Below are positions 52,501-64,000 of a stretch of 64,000 nt of DNA, piece by piece (the first letter of the stretch is position 1; each line of letters begins with the position of its first letter). The notes under the pieces were generated by a model that saw only the letters and a list, made by a program, of their open reading frames with translations, was not told the DNA's origin and searched no databases. The stretch is taken from contig PTEX01000055.1 in NCBI GenBank assembly GCA_003342815.1, forward strand, positions 1,598,088 through 1,662,087, written 5' to 3'. This DNA comes from Eudromia elegans. Lineage: Eukaryota > Chordata > Aves > Tinamiformes > Tinamidae. Position numbers and translations under genes: made by a program.

Positions 52501-55149
52501 CTCCTCTGTCTCTTGAATGAGCAGGTGACACCGTTATATGTCATTTTCAGTAAATTATTTTCATTACAAGAATTCATCAGGTTAACTGCGGCAGTAGCTG
52601 CAACAGGTCTTGTTCTCTAAACAGTGTTAACTTTTTCAACATGTCTTATCAGACAAAGTTAAAGCCCTGTAAGTAGGTTTTTATGCTGAGGCAAAGCATA
52701 CATTAAAATGATGAATTGTTAGGAATCCTGATCAGAGAGAGGTAAATTTGTATTTCCTGCTTGAATAAATTTTACTGTCTTACATTTGGGTTGTAGATAA
52801 TAGAAGCATGCATTTTGTGACAAAATAGGCCTATTCAAGCAGGTGGATGCTCAACCAGCTCTCAATCATTGTCACGACTGGGGAAGTAACTGTGGTATTT
52901 TCAAGCAACTACTGTTTGCAGAAATAAATCACAGTAATTCAAAAAATAATACCTAAGAGAAATGACATGTAGCTATCTCTTTGTTAATTTTATATGGATA
53001 TGCATTACACCGGGCATCTCAAAAATTATTTTTCTAATAGCCATTACTAGTTGTGGAATGAGTTATCGCATTATCTGCTGGCCTGTAGCACAAATATCCA
53101 TCTTCTGTTGCAAAATCATAAAACCCCTACTGTGGAGAAGCTAAATATAAGAAATATTAAGCTACAATACAGCTCTTGAAGAATACAAATTTGTTTTGTA
53201 CTAGGAGTTTCTGAAGTTGATTATCACCAGAAAGAGCAAATTAACATGGAAAATACTAAAAACCAAAGCTTGTCATAAGGGAATATGGACCTTTCCTTCA
53301 GCTGTGCTACTAAATCATTCCCAGTGGTCTGATTATTTAAAAATTAATATATCTACTTGGAAAGTGGAACTATATCTTTATCACACAAACAACAACCAAC
53401 CAAAGACTCAAGAAAATGTTCTAGAATCTCCTCCACCTAAAATATCAATTCTCTATCTGGAAACAACCTACAGTGATGGCATCAATATTTCAACAACAGA
53501 TTCTACTTAAAGGCTGCTCATAATAATTATTTTCTGTTGTATCTTTGAAAATAATTCACTCCTTGCCCCCAAGGAAGGTTAGATCTGTAGAAATACAGTA
53601 TCTACCACCACCTTTGTCTATGGTTTTGATGCCTGTGTTTTGAAACATGCTTGTCAATGGCAAACATGAAAGAAAAAAAAGCAAACTACATACAAGGAAA
53701 GAGGAAAAACTGCAGGAGCCCCATCGAGGCCTTGAAGTCATGCCGAAGGGCAGAATCAATGGTTGTGTTCATAGTATTGCTGGGGCAGCTCTGTCTCAGT
53801 GAGAATGAGAGTTCTTTCAGCAAACAACGGAGTGACAGCAACCACTATGTATTTTTCCTTAGGCAATCTGCATGAAGTTACACACAACTCCTTCGGGCCT
53901 CACTCCTTTCCTACAGCCTCCTGCCAGGGAGCATGCTCAGCTGTTGCAGCAAAAGCAAAAACAGAGCCCTAAAAGCAAGCTAGTCTCTTACAAAGCAGAC
54001 CTAAACATAAGGTAGTAAAGTAATGTTTCCCCTTTTCCCTTTTCTTGGTATAGAAATCTAGCCAATCTTAAGTGTATTGCATGTTTTTTACATTAACATA
54101 GCAACAGGATTACAGTCAACTCTCATCAATATGGTCAGAGGCCACATCACAAAGGAAGCAGAGTTAAAGACTGGAGGCTTGCAGCTTCATCAAAATTATT
54201 ATAGCAAAGAAAAGCCCTACTTTAATCACAAAGAAGCACATCTTCATTCATCAGCAGCTCTGTTACGTATATCTGCATTTTGGGAGGTATAACTGATTAT
54301 GAAACTTTTACAGAACCTTGATATTTAGCATCCAAAGCCATCACAGAAATAACCACAGAAAAATAGGGAAAGTTGGGGAGTAGTGCTTTCAAACATTTTC
54401 ACAACATATATGGATGAAAAAATCATCATTATTCTGATGTGTGGATCTCTAAATGGAAATATCATAATTTAACCTCTTAAACAAGAGTATGAAAGGACTT
54501 TTAGAAATACACCAATATTGACAAAGCAGATATTGCCAAAAAAGTCTTGAGCCACAATCTGTGAACAAAAAAAGAACAACTGAGAACACCATAATAAATT
54601 TTAGGGTACATCAGAATATGAATTGTCTTTCTAATTAACACTATCAACAAAGAGAACTTGAACTTATTATGCATGCTTCTATGAAAAGGATTACGGAAAT
54701 AAAACACTTTTGCAAAATAGTTGAATGTGTCAAGATTTCTAGTTATTCAATGGAGAAGCCTAGTATGTCTATCCAGTAAATACTGTCAACGTCAAAAGTT
54801 ATTGTCATGCAGGTGACAATGAAAATTTACCCAGTAGCCAAGCTCTATGTTTTTTTCTAATAAATAATGCACATAATAAAAGAAGAATATGCATAACTAA
54901 ACATCTGACCAGAGAAATAATACATGCTTTAGATGACTAGTGTGTACTGGATGTAGCTGATCTTTCTGTGAAACTCCTTACTACAACATAATAGCATATA
55001 AAAAATCCCAAGAGTATAGCAAAATAAAGATTAAAAAAAATATTGAAAGGAGCTAAAAGGGTGAAGAAGTTGCGTCAGTGGAGACAGTGCTTAAAGACTT
55101 CAGATTACAAACTCAGAAAACACATTTGCTAAATCCCACAAAAACTTTA
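49531..55149. other. Intron 1, 49.5-55.1 kb: no gene seen
   Basis: Strongly AT-rich. It holds the low-complexity tract at 52011-52069 and short frames of at most 97 codons (plus 53217-53510). No exon, RNA gene or clear repeat recognised. Highly decayed L3-like sequence may extend left of 55150 but I cannot support it. Confidence 0.55.
52011..52069. repeat. AT-rich palindromic low-complexity tract
   Basis: About 60 bp of A/T with a few C residues, containing ttttatataaaa (a perfect palindrome, at about 52033) and ending in a run of eight T residues. Confidence 0.75.
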
Positions 55150-56490
55150 ATCGTACTTTAAAAAGCCAACAGTGCTAAATGGCAGGAGAGTATAAGGGAA
55201 TTAGAGGTTTCCTGATAATCCTTTTAAATAAGAGCGTATTCAGCTTTGGTGGAAGGAAGTATTACGATCACGGGAAAGAAGGGTAGTCTGGTCAATACTG
55301 TGCATTAGGTTTAGCAAAACCTTGTTAAAAACTCTTAACAGAGAGACTCTTAAAGAAATTAAACTTGTATGATAAAGAGAAATACTCTCATGGATTATTG
55401 ACTGGATAAAAAATAAGATGCAAAGAACCAGAATGAATAGCTAGTTTTCATAATGCATTTGCAATAGTGGCATCCCCATAGCAGGATGAATGACATCTCC
55501 TTCTGTTGCTTAGCCTGCTCATAAATGAATGGGAAAAGAATTGAAAGGTGAGCTGAAAAAGTTTGACATAAAATTGTCCAAGATAAAACCTTAACTGACT
55601 GATAAACACTGTAGAAGAATCTCATGATATTGAGTGACTTACCATGTTGATTAAAGCAATTAATATATTCTGGAAAATATATGTGGAGGTATAAACACAG
55701 TTATGCCCTCTAAATTAGCTACTATTTCTCAGGAGAGAGATCATATATAGTTCTTCTGAAACACAAATATAATGGCAATTAAAAAGGCAAATTAAAAAGG
55801 ATATAAAGAGCACAAGAAAGCTTAATTTTGGCATTTTTCCACTTTCTTGGATTCTTGCATTCTTTCATGAGACTGAAAAGGCAATTTTGAGCAATTGCAT
55901 ACTGTCTTGGTTTCTCCTTCTCGTAAAGTAGGAGAAACCACTAAAATTGGCAACAAGGATTCTGAGAAGTTTAGTCTGACATGTATAAAAGGCAAGATTA
56001 AATGGTCTGTAACTTTTCACATTGTAAAAGAGATTATAAAGTTCAGCAAGAAAGTATAAAGCCATTAAAAGCACAGTGAAAATAAACATAGAATGCTAAT
56101 TTACTGTATCTCACAACACAAAAATAGGGACAAACAGAAAAAAAAAAAAATCAGGCACCCTGTTTAAAGAAATACTTTCTTGTAGGCAGGATCAAAGTTG
56201 GAGCTCACAGACAGAGGAAGAGGTGGATATCAGACTAACTGCTGCAAAAGGACTCCAAAAGCAATTAGACAAGGAAAGACCTCTCCTAGGGTATTAAAGA
56301 TAGATCATGCAGAATAACCTTGCATTTCACAGAAGTCCTGAAATTGCAGATTCCTGGAATATGGGAGAAAGCAATGGTAAAATTACCATTCTGCATTTTC
56401 TTTGGTGTATATTCTTTTCCTGAGCACATTCTATAAGTTACCATTTTAAAGAGGACACTGAGTGAGGTAGCCCTTGGTCTGATCAGGTAT
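55150..56490 (+). mobile_element. Ancient L3/CR1-like LINE, 3' half (degraded)
   Basis: Scattered but ordered resemblance to the reverse-transcriptase half and 3' end of old CR1/L3 elements. Examples are a ttaggtttagcaaaaccttg segment (55310), ctcatggattattgactgg (55388), a ctctaaattagctactattt segment (55710) and, near the end, cccttggtctgatcaggtat (56471), which resembles the family's 3' terminus. The reading frame is destroyed by many stops and indels. Boundaries are approximate. Identification is by recall of the family; a profile search is needed. Confidence 0.6.
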
Positions 56491-56760
56491 AATTAGTTTT
56501 CCTGTTTTTATCACTGCTTTCAGAACTTACATATAGCTTTTTATATTATACTATGATCAGTAGGCTGGAAAAAGTAAATGCCAAACTGAATGGGAGTGGA
56601 AAAATAGAAAATCAAACACATCTTCAAGGAGTTAAGTAATCAAGTGGGGAGGATATGGAGAACCTTTTCATAAAGACTGAAAAGAAATCCACATAGAGTT
56701 AACAGAAACCACAGAAAGAGGAACACCAAAAGATAGTTTTGAGATGCAGGAGTAAAGAAG

Positions 56761-56781
56761 AAATAAATAATAAATAAATAA
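56761..56781. repeat. (AAAT)n microsatellite
   Basis: Five imperfect AAAT units, about 270 bp after the end of the L3-like relic. Too distant and interrupted to be called its tail. Confidence 0.8.
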
Positions 56782-57079
56782 GAACTAGAAAGAATGACAG
56801 GTAAATTGTGATTGGTCACATGGACAAGTAATTAATTATCTTGAAAATTACTGAGAAATTGCTCAATAGTGCCAAGAACCAATTAAGCTGTGAAGCAATT
56901 ATATGATAAAATGAGTACTATATAAAATAAATATGCAGAAAAATATAGTATGAATCAATAACATAGATGATCAGTAATGAAGTGAACTGGTTATGTCAAT
57001 AAGCAGATATGGAGTAAATCAATCATGTATGAATCCATTACTGGCAAAATAAAAACAATGAGATCTACTTAATATGACT

Positions 57080-57104
57080 AGTATATATTATATATATTAT
57101 ATAG
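57080..57104. repeat. AT-rich tandem (TATATAT)n
   Basis: Tandem tatatat units of about 25 bp. A similar tract, (TA)n with tacata, lies at 57714-57737. Confidence 0.8.
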
Positions 57105-58374
57105 CTTCTAAAAAGCATACTGAAAATAACTACTACTCACTTCTCTTTCACACTGTCCTTCTCCAGACTTAAGAATGTATTTATTTTATCCTGTCCTTCC
57201 CTTCTCCTTGCTCTTTAGACAGCTTAATTTCTTATATCTCTAGAAGAATTTGTTCTGTTCCCAGCAATAGAAAGAAACTTAAGAACTAACATAACTTTTA
57301 TCATCGTATGTCTCACTTGCCAAAAACCAAATATGCTGCTTTTGCAAATTGTTAAAGAACAGAGATGCTCAAGCCATAAAGTCTCTAGTTTGCAGCCAGG
57401 CTAGAGAAAGCTGTCTTCCTGTACCAGGGCATAAAAAAAGCCCATACAAGTCTTACAGACCACTTGACAGCTTCCTACACATGGCAACAATCAGTGACCC
57501 AATTAGAATGGATCTATGGGCTGAATTGTGACATCTCTGCCAGCAAACAAACCAGTCAGGGATCTTCCTTTGCCATGGAGGCTAACTGGTATAGGTCCCA
57601 TGTTCATACAGCTGAAATTTCTTTCCACCTGATATATAGTGGCCAAAACATAAGCATATCGAGAATGGTCCATGGCTCATCTTTAACCTCTAGCCAATGC
57701 CCAAGTACTATTCTTATATATACATATATATATATTACACTGCTGTCTGGGTCAAAATCATGCTAGAAACTGTTAGCACATCAAAAAGACAGCTGACCAT
57801 ATGGTCTCCTGGCCCTATTTCTTTTCACTAGTAACTAATGTTTCTTTTAGGTTGACAAAAATGAATTTCAGAAGATCTAACACACTGGGTTTTTTCTCCT
57901 TCTACATAGTTCAAAAGAAGAAAATCATAAATGTAAAGATGAGATAGAGCTGTATGGCACAGCTGCATGTATGTTAGCAAACCAGAGTGTGCCAGAGCAA
58001 TTCTCTAAAATAGAAAGCTAGTCCAGAAAAGGACAAGATTGAACTTTTTACTTCCACATTTCAAATATCTAAGATGTACATTTTATTATTTTTGATTCTT
58101 TTTAATGACCATGTATTCACCAAAACTAACACAAACTTGCAAAATTCCATTTTTAAATAAACAAAATTTGAAACACCAAAATGAACAAAATTTCAACCAA
58201 AGTTTTTCTCTTTGCCCTCTTAACACTGATTCAAGATTTTCTCTGATTCCAGAATGTGATTCTGTTAACCAAAATCGATTTAGATGCATCATATGGCTTC
58301 TACATAGATTCTCCTATCTATCAGATTATTCAGCATTTACAGTGTAATGAAAATTGTGGAAATACCTGTCATAT

Positions 58375-58790
58375 CCTGGATCGCTTATAAGGGGTCTCTT
58401 TAGTGACATCTGGAGTATTGTGGGAAGGATTCAGGTTGAAATTAAGACGTCAGGAAGTAGGGGGTCTACACCTGGGCATCTACTTTCCTGCCCAATAGTG
58501 TAGCTCACTAGCAAGTGAATGCAGTTCCAGGCAATAGAGTCAATGGGGCCTAGAGAGCTCTGGGATGGTCTCAGTTTAGCTGTCTAAACACTAGGTAGGT
58601 ACCCTGTGTCATCTGAGATATGGTGATACCCTAGACCTGCATGTGGGGCATGCAAATATGTATGACGCAGACCTCTTATACCACGATGGCCAGTAATGGA
58701 AGGTCAGACAACCAAGAGTTGCTTTAGGCACCTAAATGAATGCATCTGAATATAGGTGTCTGAGCCTTCCCTGAGTCAAAAGAGAGTTGA
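58375..58790. repeat. Possible unclassified old interspersed repeat
   Basis: A GC-richer stretch in AT-rich intron repeats variants of the word taggtg/cacct: ctaggtaggtaccc (58590), tttaggcacctaaat (58724, an imperfect palindrome) and ataggtgtctgag (58752). It has the look of a degraded DNA transposon or SINE, but I cannot name a family and no terminal inverted repeats are certain. Confidence 0.3.
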
Positions 58791-59109
58791 AATGCATTTG
58801 CCCCAGTCTTTTCCTCACATTTAGCAGCCCAGAAATGTAGCTTATTTCTTGCTTCAGTTTGCGTTATCACAACTACACCCATATTCTTATAAGGATTTAA
58901 TGGTGTTCTTTATAATGAACAAGCTTTTCCCTTGGTCTCTGGGAAATATTATCTGATACTTCAGTAAAGATAATCTAAAACATGCAAGCAAATGCAGATG
59001 GGTAATGGAAATGAGGGTATAGAATACAACACGTCAGCATGAAATACCATCAGAAGAGTTTAATATCTCAGTGGCTTTGTATCATCTGAAGTGTATGGAA
59101 AAATAGAAC

Positions 59110-59640
59110 ATGAAAACATAAAACTAAGAACTAGTATTGTTATTGAAAACTAGCAAATACAGGAAAGTACCATATAACTGGAAAGTATAACTAGAAAGTA
59201 GCAAGTAATGTGTGTATATTTAAGAAACTGAGAAAAGTGATCTTGGCAATTACAGGCTCATTAATCTTTCCTTAAGAGCATGAAAGCTATGGAAGAATTT
59301 TTGAAGGGAAATATAATTAAACTCATACGGTAAATGAAAAATGAGATTAAAGGCAAAATAAGTTTACAAAGGTGTAAATTTTTGTGCCAAGCTAAATATG
59401 TCTCTTTTTAGGAAAACCTTTTTTTAATTTTTTCTTTTAAGGTTAGAAAGTGAAGTAAATTTAATTGGTCTGGAGTTCAGTGAGGCTGAAACATGGCAAG
59501 GAAAAGTATAGAACTTGTATTACTCTCTCTAATGTAAAATCTTAAAGGCTAAAGGGCAGAAAGCAATGAGTTGTGCTATAAGAATTTTACTACTAGAGAG
59601 TTCCATAATAATTGGCTTTTGGATGAATATTTAAGTTTTT
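59110..59640 (+). mobile_element. Ancient L3/CR1-like LINE, reverse-transcriptase region (degraded)
   Basis: The segments gtgatcttggcaattacagg (59238), ggaagaatttttgaaggg (59291) and ataattaaactcatacggta (59312) line up in order with the start of the RT domain of L3-like CR1, where a D-x-x-N-Y-R-P-like motif is encoded. A later segment, atttaattggtctggagttc followed by agtgaggc, matches the region encoding the D-F-S-K-A motif. No frame is intact. It is antisense to PRKN. This part of the element should lie 5' of what is seen at 55150-56490, yet here it lies to the right of it. Confidence 0.6.
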
Positions 59641-60689
59641 TAATTTGGTTTAACGGATACTGAAATTTATTAATATGTATTTTCCAAAGCTGGAAGTTAT
59701 CACTGGTGCAGCACAGGGCTGAAGAAGAGCAGATGACCGAGAAACCTAAGACAACATGAATATACCATTCAACAATATTTAAAGGATAGAAGATTCTGCT
59801 GTAAGCTGATAGCTTATCAAATGCAATTATGCAAGTATATGAAAAAAATAAGGCCGTAATGAAACAAAGAAAGGCAATGAGCTCCTATCATTCAGCCAAT
59901 AAGCTATTCCAGTATAGGTGGAAATGACATTAAAGGATCAGTTTGACATCTCCAAGAGCTATTGTCTTGAACTGTTAAAAATCAAAGTTTTGGTTTTTTT
60001 TTTTAACCTCTTCATAGCATCGCATCTCGAGACAAATCTATGCTATACAACTCATGGACAGGTATCCTCACTAGTCCTGTTGGCAAGTTACTCTCACAGG
60101 ATAGTTCTCAGATGTCATTTGTAATGTTGCTTCATTTATAATAGCAACATTGGTATCTTCACATAGCACTGCATTGACAGGATAGACAACATGTTTGAGA
60201 GCACCTGGATTTTGTGGTAGGCTAATCATAGCCTCTAAATCAGTGATGCAAAAGGGAAAATCCTCGCTGTTCCACACTGTCAAAATTATACTTATAGGTT
60301 TAAGATCTGAAACTAATTTTTGTGTTTTGTTAGTAATTTCTACTTTTTGTATAACATAAACTATGTAATTTTTCCAAAAAAATCCTATTTAGTCCTGATG
60401 GCTTTAGACTGAGCTATAACATAAGTTATAGAGTGACAGCCAATTTCTAAGTAATTAAAAATCCATCATACCACTAAATAAGCTGGCCCAATACTTTGTA
60501 AACTTCCCTGCAAAAATATTTATCTTAGTTTTAGCCTAGATTTGTTTAGCTTGAACCTGTCTAGTGTCGCTTGCCATCCATTCCTCCTTATTATGCCAGT
60601 TGGATTGAAAAGCCCTCTGTAATAAGGTAACTTTTTCCCATATTGACACCTACAGACTGGCAGCTGTCTTTTTCATAAACTAATCTGAT

Positions 60690-61130
60690 TTACTGACTTA
60701 AGTCTACTGCTGTAGGCCAGGCTTTCCAGACCCTGGATTACCCTTGTGGTTCTTCCCAATTTACCAATTCTCTTCTCAGAATTTGGGGGTCAGAAGTGGA
60801 CACAACATCCCAGCAATGCAGAGACGTGTCAGGTATAAATGCAAATGCTACAAGAACCACATTGCCACCACATCACACAGGAGCTTGTGCACAATTGAAC
60901 AGTGCCTCTTATGACCCTCGGGTCCACTGACTGTTTGCCAAAAGCCTCCGTCATGTCAAAGTGACACACTTTCTTTCATGGGCGTGTGACCTTGCATCAA
61001 GTTTTACTTAAACAGATGCTGGTCATCTTTGCCATATGCTGGTCATATAATACAATATTCAGATCACTTTGTAGAACTGACCTACTATAATAATATAACC
61101 AGTATATTTTCCCCTTCATTAATTTCAGTG
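60690..61130 (-). mobile_element. Ancient L3/CR1-like LINE fragment
   Basis: The plus strand reads tgtaggccaggctttccaga, then ccaattctcttctcagaatt and tgggggtcagaagtggacac, followed by diverged segments. The order resembles the reverse complement of the 3' half of old L3/CR1 elements shared by birds and turtles. Heavily diverged, with approximate ends. Same orientation as PRKN. Confidence 0.55.
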
Positions 61131-63880
61131 TTTAAAGTGTTAAATGCCCATTAAAATTCTATGATGATCATTTGCTCATCAAAACACATATTAACAATAA
61201 ACTTATTAACAGGAATCCCTGGCCTAAAGGGTCACTCATCTGAAGAGCAATCTCCCAGACAGGTAGTGGTATTCCTGCATCAGAAACAGTCAACAAATGG
61301 GCTGTGATTTTAGCTGTGAATTAACAAGGTGCAGATCTTATGCGGCAGACTGTTCCTTCTTCAGGAACTACCTTTCCCTTAAATGAGGCTCCATAGCTTG
61401 AGGCTAAATTCCTCGCAGATATGGGAGCATGTAGAATAGTCAGCTCCAGATGCTACATTTTATTCAAAATCATATCCTTAAACAAATTCTGTACTGTCTT
61501 AAGAACCATTACCTTTGAATTCAGTCATTTCTTTTACCAGCGTTTGTTAATATAACTTTTTTAAAAGTACGGTTTCTAGAAAATTACTTCTTTCCACCTT
61601 TTACCACTCAGATTTTTAAATAAAAAATGCATAATGCGCTTAAAGGGAGATTATGGATGTCAAAATCACCCTGATCCAATGGTTTGAAGCCAAGAAAATC
61701 TTTTTAAACTGCTAAAATACCTCAGGCACTGCAGAAATGAGCCTTAAAATGATTAATCTGAATTGCTCTTAAATTCTGACTAGTTAGCAAACTATTTGCA
61801 GCTTCTGATGTCAAGATTCAGTGATGCATACATGGTCAGACAGACCCAAAATTGAGGAAATCTTTTAGGTACATGGTTTCAAAGGATTTCAATTGAACTC
61901 CATTAATTTTGTTGCATGATCATAGGCCTGTTCTGTTTGAAACTATATAAACACAAGTGTAAAGAGCAGTTACTGTCCAGACTAACCTGCAATCTAATTA
62001 TCATTCATTATCTCTTATAGATCCTGAGCCCTACTTGGTTTTCTGCTCTTTGCAGTCGTGCTTATCTGCCCGTGAGTGCTATGGAATAAAATGAGCAAAC
62101 CGCAGTAGTCCTTCCTATGCCAGAACTGCATGATTCAAGTCGTGACAAAGCACAAGTCAGAGCACTAGTATTTCATATGTTTCATTCTGTCGTTCTAAGC
62201 TATTTTCTCAATTCAATGAAAGCCTGAAGCAATTGATTCTTAAAATGTAAGTCAGTGAGGAGAGATGATTCAAAGATTTCTAGCCCAATTCTTGTAATCC
62301 AAAGTTAATGCTTGCATCATCATAGTACTAGTTTACCTCAATAAGAAATGTTTTGTGTTAGGAAAAATTAATGTTTTTATGCTCAATTACTATTTTATGT
62401 TTGAGGTAATAGGCAGGGTATAAAAAGGAAATACATTACTTCTACTATTCATTTCTGAAATCAACTGTAATAAAGGTAAAATGTCCTCATAAATATCACT
62501 CCCTTGCTTTTATTAAAGAAACAATTTGTATTAATTATCTCAAAACTTATCATTTTAAGACAGGAAAATGAAATTTCATTAATTATACAATACTTAAGAG
62601 TGGTACTTTTCCTACATGCCTCTGGTTAGAACTGGATTTACATTATATGAAGCACTGTGCAAATATAAAAGGAAATAGTGTCTGCCCTGAAATGTTCAAA
62701 TGCAAAACACAGCAGAACAGAAAACAGAAAATACGCAAGTTTGCATGTCATCAGCTCTGACTTAGAATAGACAGAAAATAGGAATTATTCTTCTAAGCAA
62801 AAAAGAAAGACTACAGCATCAAACCAGGTTATATTAACCATGAATTTAAAAACATCTCAAAGATATCTGCATCTGATTTTGAAAACATTGGCTGTACTTT
62901 TTTCTTCCCCAAGCCGCATAGATGCAGTTTTGTGCATGCTGCTAACGTAGATGAATAATGAGACACAAAGCTCAGTGATAACAGTTTGCTGTAGGTTTAA
63001 AAAAAAGCCACCACAGTTATATTCATAACCACATGAGCTACTCGGAATATAGTAGAAGCTCTAAACCTCCTTCATGATTTCAATGAAGTTCATACTAAGA
63101 AGGAAGCCTAGGGAGATATTTTAAATGTTACTTTTTATTTCAGCATATGTTGTGAGATATTCTAATGCAAAAAGTGCAGAATTTCTTATTCTTCTACTGC
63201 TAGTCTATGTATTAACTTTGCCCTAATATTTTAACTTATTGTATTAAGCTATAGCAATCACAGAACAGGACCCAATACTGATCAATAAGCAGATTGTAAG
63301 TTTTCCACTTTGGCGTTTGTTTCTTTTTTGTCCGAATTATTCATTAAGAAGAAACATAAACTCCTTCAGCAGTACATTGATACAGTCGCTATGTCTTGAC
63401 AAGACAGCACAGTGAAGCCTGAAATGGGAACATCCATTTAGTAGAATAAGGTAACTGAACCATTCATAATTAGTCGGAAAATTATATATCCCAATTCTGC
63501 AGGTTCATGATTCTTATATGTCCTCATTTATCATTGACTTTGTGCTATTCTTGGGTGAAGAACTATGGGATATCTCCTTTTGCCTACAATTGTTTACTGG
63601 GGTAGAGAAAAATCTACCTTCAGCGTTCGAAAACAAAGTGCAATAGCTCTCTACAACACACTTACATAACCAGTGCTATGAAATTAGGTGGGGACACATA
63701 TATGCATTAGGATTGATTTGATGATGTGCTATCCTGGTAGTGAGCTATAAACATACGTTGAAACCATGGCAAGATATTATTAACAAATCCATGCAGAAAT
63801 ATTTGCCACAGCCAGTACTAAAATATGAAAATGAATATTAAATATTTTTCAATCCATATTTTTCAATCCTATATCTGTAT
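61131..63880. other. Intron 1, 61.1-63.9 kb: no gene seen
   Basis: AT-rich sequence with no recognisable frame. A phrase near 62640 (gaagcactgtgcaaatataa) faintly recalls ancient SINE/DNA-repeat 3' ends but is too short to call. Confidence 0.55.
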
Positions 63881-63881
63881 A

Positions 63882-64000
63882 TGGGAATGGATGGGAAAGG
63901 AGCTGCTAGGGAAACTTAATGAGAAGAAGAAAGCATACGTTAGGTGGAAGAAGGGCCAGGCCACGTGGGAACAATATAGGAATGTTGTCAGGGAATGCAG
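63882..64000 (+). mobile_element. CR1 LINE ORF2 fragment, runs off the right edge
   Basis: From about 63882 one frame reads WEWMGKELLGKLNEKKKAY followed by VRWKKGQATWEQYRNVVREC, which closely resembles the linker between endonuclease and reverse transcriptase in avian CR1 ORF2. There is no stop codon across this stretch up to the window end. The 5' side stops abruptly near 63880, as expected of a 5'-truncated copy. How much of ORF2 follows, and whether it is intact, cannot be seen. It is antisense to PRKN. Confidence 0.85.

Larger units (their letters stand above)
37182..64000 (-). other. PRKN: PRKN intron 1 (3' portion, incomplete)
   Basis: This is everything upstream of exon 2 on the gene's strand. 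No other exon was recognised. Exon 1 contributes only the start codon region and is expected further right, head-to-head with PACRG in other vertebrates; neither is visible here. At least 26.8 kb of the intron is present. It holds ordinary AT-rich sequence, CR1 and L3-like LINE remnants, short microsatellites and two unexplained GC-rich segments listed separately. The assignment follows from the exon 2 identity and strand, not from seeing the other intron end. Confidence 0.9.

Noticed and set aside
62630..62720. Possible ancient SINE-like 3' end (gaagcactgtgcaaatataa)
   Set aside because: Too short and diverged to assign; could be chance similarity.
1..64000. CRISPR arrays, bacterial operons, tRNA, rRNA or U6-like genes
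   Set aside because: No regularly spaced repeats, no Shine-Dalgarno-led gene clusters, and no recognisable A/B box or snRNA sequence was noticed on either strand.

Overview
This is a 64 kb piece of vertebrate nuclear DNA, most likely from a bird. It has long AT-rich non-coding stretches, a single exon with canonical splice sites, 5'-truncated CR1 LINE copies ending in the avian-style 3' tail (tcttttccaacc followed by a tctatg-type motif), older L3-like CR1 relics, and no Alu/B1-type SINEs. I see no prokaryotic, phage or organellar features. A turtle or crocodilian is possible, because both also carry CR1, but the low repeat density favours a bird.

The only protein-coding feature I can name is exon 2 of PRKN (parkin, an E3 ubiquitin ligase) on the minus strand at 37018-37181. 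It encodes most of the N-terminal ubiquitin-like (UBL) domain. It is 164 bp long, the same as human PRKN exon 2 as I know it, starts in phase 1, ends in phase 0, and has an AG acceptor and a GTAAGG donor. The gene reads right to left. Everything right of the exon (37182-64000) is therefore the 3' part of intron 1. Everything left of it (1-37017) is the 5' part of intron 2. Exon 1, with the start codon and presumably the promoter shared head-to-head with PACRG, lies off the right edge. Exon 3 lies off the left edge. Neither intron boundary is reached, in keeping with the very large introns known for this gene.

Intron 2 (1-37017) is mostly AT-rich and featureless. It has short microsatellites (465-530, 1959-1978, 6891-6917, 20448-20493), three small CR1 3' ends (13116-13190, 28903-29010, 33870-33966), an anonymous GC-rich patch (9640-9935), a protein-like minus-strand frame (10889-11080), and a compact CpG-dense cluster (about 36440-36600) only about 430 bp from exon 2. 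Intron 1 (37182-64000) has a GC-rich anonymous segment just upstream of exon 2 (37770-38125), another at 45660-46060 next to a 12-bp-stem inverted repeat made of TGACC/GGTCA half-sites, a 630 bp CR1 (48901-49530), several ancient L3-like fragments (55150-56490, 59110-59640, 60690-61130), and a CR1 ORF2 fragment running off the right edge (63882-64000).

I found no new multi-gene system. The most checkable leads are the CpG cluster beside exon 2 (possible internal promoter, enhancer or antisense exon), the half-site palindrome at 46102-46137, and the unclassified GC-rich or protein-like segments.
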